The notes below the pieces were generated by a model, which worked only from the letters and a program-made list of their open reading frames with translations, ran no database searches and was not told the origin of the DNA. Shown here in pieces: positions 1-9,200 of a DNA stretch of 64,000 bases. Position 1 is the first letter of the stretch. Each line of letters starts with the position of its first letter. The stretch is from Dreissena polymorpha. Taxonomy: Eukaryota; Mollusca; Bivalvia; Myida; Dreissenidae. Position numbers and translations under genes: made by a program. The stretch is from NCBI RefSeq assembly GCF_020536995.1, contig NC_068364.1:72504032-72568031 (forward strand). Reading direction: 5' to 3'.

Positions 1-870
1 TACGAGAGGGTGTCAATAGTGCGTTCAAATGTGTGAGAGTATCACTTATACGTTAAGGTATGCACCTGTCAATTACATGTATAAGTGGGCTAATGAGTCG
101 TGATACCTTCAAGTGTGTGACTGTGTTAATTACATATTAATTGTCGGACTGTGTCAATTATATGTTTAAGTATGTGACTTCGTGAGTTATGCGTAAAAAG
201 TACGTGACTGTGTCAATTGTACGTTAGCATGTGTTAGTGTATCAATTATACGTTAAAGTATGTACCTTTCAATAACATGTTTAATTGGGTGACAGTGTCA
301 ATTATGCGTTTAAGTGTGAGACTTTGCCAAGTAAAAGTAAAAATGTGACTGTGTTAATTAGATATTCAAATGTGGAATTGTGTCCGTTATACGTTAAATA
401 ATGTGACTGTGTCAATTATACATTAAAGTGGGTGACTGTTTCAATTATAAGTTAAAGTGCGTGACTTTGTCTATTTTGCTTTAAAGCTTGTGAGGGTGTA
501 AATGTTATGCTTTAGATTGTGTCAGTATCCATTATTCGTTTAAACGTGTGAGGGTGTAAAATTTATTTTTAGTGTGTGGTTGTGTATACGTTCAAGTACG
601 GAACTGTGTTCCATTTTGTTACTGTGTAAAATAAACGTTGACGTGTGTGAGTAAGTTATACGTTCATGTATATGATTGTGTCAATTATACGATAAAGTGT
701 GTGACTGGGTTGATAATGCGTTTAAGTGTATGGCTTGATTAACTATACATTCAAGTGTGGAACTGTGTCAAATGTGTGATTGTGTCAATAATTCGTTCAA
801 CCGTATGACTGTGCCAATTATAGTTAAAGATATGCGACTGTGCCAATTATACCGTCATGTGGGTATGGCG
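1..870. repeat. Degenerate ~29-bp tandem repeat array
   Basis: The first ~870 bases are built from poorly conserved units of roughly 28-31 bp around the core 'gtgactgtgtcaattatac' followed by 'gttaaagt'. Units differ by many substitutions and small indels, which suggests an old minisatellite. The array may continue left of the window. No coding potential is evident. Confidence 0.75.
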
Positions 871-1220
871 AATGAAGAGAGAAAACTGCCCCGATAAAGT
901 GCTTATGATGTTTGTATACTAAAATATGTAAGTTTATTTGATTTGAGTTTAAACGGCTGTTCAAGTTTTAACCATGACTGTAGATTACTGATGATGATGA
1001 TTTCAAGGTAGCTGATATTTGCATACAATCAGTTGACAAACCATTCATTTGACTACATACACATTATTAAGTACAACTAGACCATTTATAAAAGAACCAC
1101 TGCCTTCGTATTGTAAACAATCACATTATTACAGCAATATCTGGGGATTGATGACTTCAAATATTCGCGCCGAGGTTATTCACATTACGTATGCCGCAAC
1201 TTACACAATAATAATTAGAA
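871..1220. other. Unannotated AT-rich spacer
   Basis: Non-repetitive AT-rich DNA between the satellite and the first promoter-like segment. A 67-codon ORF here is not supported by splice signals or by a counterpart elsewhere. I see nothing else. Confidence 0.4.
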
Positions 1221-1224
1221 AGAA

Positions 1225-1376
1225 GAACGCTGATTGGTCGGTGGAAAAGTAACAATTTATTTAATTGGTGGATGTCGGATAATACTGTCATGTGACATAG
1301 CAACGTGTTTAGTAGCAACAAGCTGCAAAACTTTACGCAACGCAATTTTATACAGTGCATTATTTTCGTCACAAAA
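1225..1376 (+). promoter_or_regulatory. Promoter-like segment, paralogous to those at 3045 and 32555
   Basis: An inverted CCAAT box (gattggtc, about 1230) is followed by an X-box-like motif GTGACATAGCAAC at 1292-1304 and then by the candidate start codon at 1377. The same order and spacing recur upstream of the other two first exons. The motif resembles the RFX target (GTNRCC..RGYAAC) with one mismatch in the left half, so RFX control is inference. Confidence 0.45.
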
Positions 1377-1423
1377 ATGAGTTACGGAAAGAGGTTTATC
1401 AAAACGGATGTTAACATAGTTTC
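1377..1423 (+). CDS. First coding exon of a third paralogue (rest not found)
   Basis: ATG at 1377 opens a 47-nt exon encoding MSYGKRFIKTDVNIVS (last codon split), ending at a strong donor GTAAGT. Length, phase, the M-x-Y-G start and the upstream promoter all match the first exons at 3212 and 32722, although the protein sequence has diverged. About 180 bp downstream of the start, intron sequence also matches (ataagcgggtggggtgatgg here against ataagtgggtggggtaatg). Downstream exons for this copy were not found, so it is either a stranded first exon or an alternative first exon of the gene at 3212. Nothing shows that it is transcribed. Confidence 0.45.
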
Positions 1424-1972
1424 GTAAGTACACTATATATCGAACATTGGTGACAGTGTTATTTATTTTTTATTAGATATTGAAGAAAATGATTTATTAT
1501 TCATTAATATAAGCGGGTGGGGTGATGGTAAAACGATGGATTTCATTATAAATATTCAAAAGCAGTTTTTGTTTGTAAATGGCAGTTGATAACACGCATA
1601 TACCGCCTAGTTTTAATAGATGCTTATTTTTTCCAATCTGGTGATAAATAAACTGCTTAAATAAAGAAACAAAAACATCATTAAACTATCGTTATCGAGC
1701 ATACTTTTATTATCTATCATTATAATTCTTCTTATTATTATTCGTAATATTCGTATTATTATTACTATTTTTAGCATGTGCTGATCTGTTCATTTATGCT
1801 AATATCAGTTTATTTACGGTTAAACTAACCAATTCAAATGGAATGATTCGTACACATGGATTAAATTTATGCTGCAAACACGTCGCCATAGATTTTACAA
1901 TTTACAAATGAAACCACGTTATCATAAGTCGAAATCTACACAACATGTTCATCGCATCGATATATCAGTTGC
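1424..1972. other. AT-rich sequence up to the edge of duplication copy A
   Basis: Intron-like or intergenic AT-rich DNA following the exon at 1377. No repeat termini or coding exons recognised. Confidence 0.35.
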
Positions 1973-3044
1973 TTAGAATTTGCTTTAATTAAACACGAGT
2001 ATTTTCCGTCAAGTTCACTTTATTGATATCGTTGTTCTGTCCAGGAAAAATAGTTACGACAGTTGTTTTTTTAGTAAAAACATGAATAAGAAAACTACCA
2101 TAAGAAAGTTTTAGATCAGTAGCGTCAGGGGGCATGCTTAAATGGAGGCTGATGTATTTAAATGAGGTTATTTGTAACTGACTGAATTGTTGGCGTTAAT
2201 ATTCTCCACATTCTGTTTATATTTATCTTAAATAAATAAGCTCTGATGTTCGTCTGTTCCTGGTATTTTACGTTACATGATGGTGCAAGTCGGAAAAAGT
2301 TATTGACGGAAAATCTTCCACAATTGTTTTCTTTACTCACGTGACCTTCGAGGAATTATATATTCAAATATCATTTTGTCTCATAATACACAGTAGTCGT
2401 AATAAAAAAGTTATTGACGGAAAAATTTCTACAACTGTTTTTGTTTACTCTCGTTACCTTTGAGAAATTAAATATTCAAATATATTTTTTTGTCTCATAA
2501 TACACAGCATTTATGCATAAGTAAAATATGACAGAAATACCGATACTTTATTTTCCTAAGACTATTTAATATGTTAAAAAAATAATTCATTGCGAAATGA
2601 TTCTGTTTTTAACCCACATTTTGTTACCCGACTTTTTAGCACATTTTGATACCTGACTTTCAAATAGAAACTAGATCTACATCTTTTACATATTGCTATT
2701 TATCGAACATGTGGCGTTTATATCTATATGTATAATAAGTTTCATTTAAATATGTGAATTGGTCTTTCAAGCACAAATTCCGTAGAGCCAAATGCATGTT
2801 CATTAGAAGAAAAAAACGGGTGAACATATACGTCATTTTTTGCACCAAAAACACGAAAATGTCACACATTGTCAGTAAGTTACACATAAGTTCACTTTAA
2901 CACCGTCGTTCTCTGTACACATAACTACCCTGTTTAACGTCTTTTTTCTTCTTTTTTGAATATTAAACATATTCGCGCGCCGGAAACTAGTTGTTGCCCA
3001 TTACGAGCCGCATTGTTGCGTTGCCTAAATGTTTTCATAAGGTG

Positions 3045-3211
3045 AATTCTGATTGGTTGCCTAAAGTTACACTCAATATGATAAGTTACACTCAATATGA
3101 TTCGTTAAAATCATAATAATGATCACGTGACATAGCAACAGCTTCAGTAGCAACTAGCTGCAAATATTGTGAAAGCGCACATTAAACAGCTGTTAAGATT
3201 TATAAAAAATA
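3045..3211 (+). promoter_or_regulatory. Promoter of gene copy A: inverted CCAAT, E-box, X-box-like
   Basis: An inverted CCAAT (gattggttgc, ~3051) is followed about 70 bp later by CACGTG overlapping an X-box-like GTGACATAGCAAC at 3127-3139. The motif sits about 73 bp before the ATG. The arrangement is kept in all three promoter copies while flanks differ, which favours function. RFX factors commonly drive ciliary genes; that link is inference. Confidence 0.5.
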
Positions 3212-3258
3212 ATGGGTTACGGACACGTGTTCAGTTACGGAAATGTGTCAAAAGCTTC
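3212..3258 (+). CDS. Copy A exon 1
   Basis: 47 nt, ATG to donor GTGAGT. It ends in phase 2 (TC), completed by the first base of exon 2. The start was chosen because copy B and the 1377 exon share its position relative to the promoter and its length. Confidence 0.65.
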
Positions 3259-6200
3259 GTGAGTAAACGCTTTTAAATATTATTAGCTTGTTAGGAATTC
3301 TTTTTGCCGAATTTTAAAAGAAATGAGTTTTTTGTTGTTGTAATAAGTGGGTGGGGTAATGTTTCAAAAATGAAATCGCATGATGCAAAACCGATAACGG
3401 CCCGAAATTCTGTACTTAAGAAACAAACTCTACAACAACAGTGCTTTAGAAAGTTAAAATATTTTTTTTACATAAATAGAGCTACGTGCAAAATAAAACA
3501 AAGTAAACACATTCAAAGTTTTAATAAAACCTAGTTTTTACTGAAAGATATTCAATTTGGTGTGGTCTTATTCTATGGGGGGGGGGGGTGGGGGGGCCTG
3601 AGAACCTGGAGGAAACCTTAAAGATTGCACTATATATATCATCCAACATAGATAAAGAAATATCTGACATACCATCAAAAGTAAAATCAAAACAGTTTAT
3701 ATCAGTGTTAAAAAATGGCAGAACAATTAATAAATATCACAGTTGTGTTTGAGCATTGTCGAATTGTTTCCATAAACAATCAAGTTAACACTAAAACTTC
3801 AAATATTGTGGAGTCTGCCTGCAAAATAATCAAAATAAATATGTGGTGTGCAACCCCAAGAATGTTTACAATAGAAATAATGTGTGACCCAGGCACCAGC
3901 AAGCAGACATACAACGAAACCTGAAAAAGTGAAGAATTAAAATGAGAAATTTAATTAAAACAGTAGATTCAGACTTCAAATGATATTATCCATCATTTTT
4001 TACATTAAACTGCAGAGAAAAAATTAATAGTGGAAGAGAGAGAAGTTTTCTTGCAGCTTAAAAAGATTTGTTTATAAGTATGTGTGTATGAGGTCAATCT
4101 GCACCTGAGGCTGCCTTATGTGAGGACACGGATTGTGTCCAAGCATTCCTACTGTAATAACTTACTTGACTCATGAAAGGGGGGACCAATTTTGAAATAC
4201 AGCAGCAATGTCTAGCCTTTTTTTGGTACTGAAATATTGCAATTTTGGTGTGGTCTTGTGCTATGGAGTGTAGCTGGGTTACCCGGAGGAAACCCCACCT
4301 GACCGGTATGTTGATAATCTACCGTGCTGCCACAAATGGGTATTGAACCAGGGTCGCCCACTGCCCTAGGAGAGCAGTGCTTGTACCAACAGCTGATTTG
4401 TTTATAAAGAAAAGTTAAGGGGCATTAATGAAATACCAAAATAATAGCCGACACTTGAGAATACCGCTGAGAGTGTAGGTAATAGAAAGAGTAAAAGTGT
4501 TAATAACACCGAGATTTCTTTTACTTTAGTTCAGTAAGGATATTCCACCATTGGAATTACTTACTTTTATTTAAGCTCATGGTATTTATCTCATAAAGTA
4601 GGCCTCATTTTGAGACTTTTTGTGATAACTTTTTTTTCAAAAAGATATTATTCTTTGTACACAAATGTTCATAAACATAAATCTGTAAACAAAACAATGT
4701 GTATACTGGTGTAGGTCTAAAAGCTTAATTAAATACACATGTTTTCGTTTGTTTGTCTTTTTTTAAATAAAGGAGGCCAAGCCCATATTGTTAATAACAA
4801 ATGTATTGGTTAAATATGTTTTATTAAATAGTTTTTAATGATACATGCACCTTAATTTGTTTCCATTTGATCCTTCTGAAAATAAAGTCCATAATAATTA
4901 TAATTATTTTGTTATTGTTAAGGGACCATTAACTGAATAAACTAATGGGTTATACAATATTTGTGGTAGTTTAAAAATGCATTTAATTTATTATAGAAAA
5001 CTTTGTCTTTGAGTGTTGTACATTTTCATATAATGTTTATTATAAGTCTTTATGAAAATACAAAGACTTTTTTGCTTGTGTTGACTTATGTCAATTGGCT
5101 TTTAATTGTTTCAGTTACCGGTACAGGCCAAGCCAACCTGTCAGGAGACATGTCCCAAACTGGACTGCTCCATCTAGCTACGGACCTAACCCCTATAAGT
5201 GGGTCAACCCGAGCCTAAGGTCCCGCTCTGACCAGTACAAGGCTGATCTTCAGTCTGTCAGGTCTGAGCCAAGACCAGTGCCTAGTTATTCCGCCACTTA
5301 CAGTGGTAGGTCTGCAGATAAAGCAAGTCCTATGGAGTCTGCAGCCCCTTCGCGCCTTCAGCAGGCTGACATATCTGAGAGGTTAAGTGAGTCTCGTAAG
5401 TACAGAGAGAGATCCCAGGCCTCAAGGTCCAAGAATCAATCTCCTCCTCCCAAGAGATTCAGGGCAGATTTCATTGTGCTGGATGAGTACAGCAGTGAAA
5501 GTGATACCTCCCTGGCAACAAGCTCTGTCAGTGGATCTTCTCTAGCAAGCAGCTGTGGCACTAGGAGTAATACATCACTGAGTGAGATTTCCTCTAGCAC
5601 CGCCCTGTACAGCACTGGAAGTGAATCATCCCTAGACGATGAAAGTGACTGCAGTTTGGCTAAACCAGCTAAGGAGACAGGGGGCCATGAGCCCAAAGAG
5701 ACACCAGAGCTGTGGGGAACTTGGTAAGTTTCTTTTTTATGCCCCCGGATCGAAAGATCGGGGGTATAATGTTTTTGGCCTGTCTGTCATTGTATGTGTC
5801 CCTGTGTCCCAAAACTTTAACCTTCTTCATAACTTTTGCAATATTCAACGTAGCAACTTGATATTTGGCATGCATGTGTATCCCATAAACTGCACATTTT
5901 GAGTGGTGAAAGGTCAAGGTCATCCTTTAAGGTCAAAGGTAAATGTTTTTAAATCAAAGCGGCACATTAGGGGGCATTGTGTTTCTGACAAACACATCTC
6001 TTAATATGTTGAGAACTCATATCAGTCATTCAAGGTACATATTCACTCTATACACTTTTTGTCTCAATTTGAAAATAAACATTTGGCACTTGCACAATAT
6101 TCTCGTCGCTTCAAACTTTATTATGATGTCTGATTGTTTTGATAGCTATATTCTCACTGCTATTGTCAGATGTACAATGTTTTGATAGCTATATTCTCAC

Positions 6201-9200
6201 TGCTATTGTCAGATGTACAATGTTTTGATAGCTATATTCTCACTGCTATTGTCAGATGTCTTTTCTCTTAACATTTCATAATCTGCTACTAACATTTTAA
6301 ATCATTTAACATTCTTGTATTCACTCTCTGTATCCTCTGTCTCCCTTTGTTCCCTTCTTAGTCTGAGTGATGATATGGAAAGACAGCTTGAGTCCTGGGC
6401 CTCAGAGAAACCTGAGGACTTTGTTCATGTGACCCCAAAACTCAGGGGAAACAGTGACAAAGGTAGCTGTGAATATAAGTTGTTCATGATGTGATAGGAC
6501 TCCAATAGTGTTAAGCCCTCTGTGTACAAATTCAAAAGTCGATCATCCTGGCAATTTTTATCTTTCAAGTTTCAAATGAGGATTCAAAGATTCGCTTCAA
6601 TTATTAGAACTAACTTGCCTTTTGGCTAAACTCTCCTTGTTAAACTCATTGTTAAATTCATACCTCTAAATGCTTAGATTTTGTCATCCACAGAAGACTT
6701 TTTACAGGCTTGAACTGGAGTTCTTATTTGTTTAGTCAATAAAAGCTCCATAAATGCCTTTCATGTCATCTCACTAGTTCTAATTTGGTGAACTCGCATG
6801 TGACACCGATTATTCAGGGACTAAAACTTCTAATGTTTTTATTTAGATTGTCCTTATTAATTGGTGGTTTTCAGTTTAAATATTTTACAGAAATTTACAA
6901 TTTTGCAGATTAAAATTATTTGTTATACTTTTCAGGTCTTGGACAGGTCAGCCTGAGCATCAAGAAGCCCCAGCCTGTTCCCTTGGTAACAGCTGACAGA
7001 CTGTCCACTCCAGTGGCCACTGCCAAAGCAAGTTTCAGTGGTCAAGTGAAACTTCCACAGTTGGAGAACCATGCCCCGGCTGCACTGCCAGAGCTTTGGG
7101 GATGCTAGTAAGTGGTCTTTAAGGTTAATTATTTGATGCAGGCTACCATTATCAGAACCATCATTTACGCCAATAAGCTATGCGTCTTGTTTGACTGTGA
7201 TGGATTCCAGCATCCATTTTAATGAATCTGCAATATAAATATGGGTTTATGGTTTTAAATCAAATAATTACCTACCCTTCCATTGTGAGTTCTAATATAT
7301 TTGACAGAATTTACCCCCTGGTATAGGGGATGTGAATCAAATGATTTCCTCCCCTTTCAGTGTGCCTGCTGCTGTATTATTCATGATTAACTCCCTTTTA
7401 TATGTCAAACAATATTTTTCCCATAAAGCATGCCTGCTGCTTAATATCTCATGATTATCTCCCTTACATATATGATTAAAATATGGGATGCAAGAGGTTA
7501 CAACAACTTTTAGTAAAAAATATTTAAGTATACTTTAAACATTGTCATATTGCTCGTGCATGTTCTCTCTATATATAAGAATCAGTTTCTTAATAAAAAT
7601 GTAATAATGTATTATAACATTTATTTTAATAATTTTGTAAATGAATGCTTTATTTTCTATATATTTTTCCTGCGTAAAAGCATTTAAGTTAAAAGTTATA
7701 AAAACTACACATAAGAACTACACAATGTTCATTAGCTCATCTATTTTTTGAAAAAAAATTATGAGCTATTGTCATCACCTTGGCGTCGGCGTTGGCGTCC
7801 GCTTAAGTTTTGCATTTAGGTCCACTTTTCTCAAAAAGTATCAATGCTATTACTTGGTACACATACTTACTATCATGAGGGGACTGGGCAGGCAAAGTTA
7901 GATAACTCTGGCATGCATTTTGACAGAATTATGTGCCCTTTTTATACTTAGAAAATTGAAAATTTTGGTTAAGTTTTGTGTTTAGGTCCATTTTATTCCT
8001 TAAGTATCAAAGCTATTGCTTTCATACTTGCAACACTTACTAACTATCATAAGGGGACTGTGCAGGCAAAGTTATGTAACTCTGACTGGCATTTTGACAG
8101 AATTATGTGCCCTTTTTATACTTAGAAAATTGAAAATTTGGTTAAGTTTTGTGTTTAGGTCCACTTTATTCTTACAGTATCAAAGCTATTGCTTTCATAC
8201 TTGCAACACTTATTAACTATCATAAGGGGACTGTGCAGGCAAAGTTATGTAACTCTGACTGGCATTTGGACGGAATTATGGGCCCTTTATACTTAGAAAA
8301 TTTGGTTAAGTTTTGTGTTTTGGTCCACTTTACCCCTAAAGTATCATAGATATTGCTTTCATACTCACAAACTATCATAAGGGGACAGTAAAAGGACAAG
8401 TTGCATAACTCTGGTTGTCATTTTTACGGAATTATGGCCCTTTTTTTACTTAGTAACTTTGAATATATGGTTAAATTTTGTGTTTCGATCCACTTTCAGA
8501 GCTCCAGATAAGGTTTTGTGAAATTCTTAAATTACTACCAGATTTTCAAAAAGAATTCTTAACTCTGAAATTTTAATCTTAACGTTACTTCTAAGTTTTG
8601 GAAAATAATTCTTATTTTTTCTAAATGACCTAAAAATAAATAATAATGGTTATTTTCATGCAAAAAAAAAATCAAAATAAACATACTAGCAACTTATTTA
8701 TACAAGTTCAACAGTGTCTTTTCAGTATTATACAATTTTATTTTTCCAATACCTTCATATGCCCAAACTGTGTTTAGATTGCATGCCTTAGATGAATTTT
8801 TACATATTTCACATTTAAAACGGGTCTCTCCTTCAATCTTTTCAACGATTAGCCACGGGTCTTGTCCCTTGCACTCGTTCAATGTTTTTTTTTATTTTTA
8901 AGTTTGGACCCGTCGTGTCGCGTTTTTGTTTAGCTTTTCCGACTGTGTCGGTAACTGAACATACAACATCGTATAAGATCTTTTCTATTATGTCTTTCTA
9001 AACATTTAACTTCGGCTCACTTTGCGTACAATATGTTAAAGCGTGTTTTTGGACGCTTTGCAGTTTTTTAGGACGCTCTCTGGGCGCCGCCATTGTTTTT
9101 TGACAGATAGACTGTATACGCCGCTTTTATTGGGAAAAATGCGCTTTGTTAAATACACCCGATAACCATTCTATATAAGCACCGCAAAGATCTTTAATAC

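Noticed and set aside
3715-3924. 69-codon ORF conserved at 33465-33674 in copy B
   Set aside because: Of six substitutions between the copies, four change the residue, so there is no sign of protein selection; it lies in an intron.
5436-5696. 86-codon minus-strand ORF over exon 2
   Set aside because: Shadow of the Ser-rich coding exon; its 114-codon counterpart at 38106 has the same cause.
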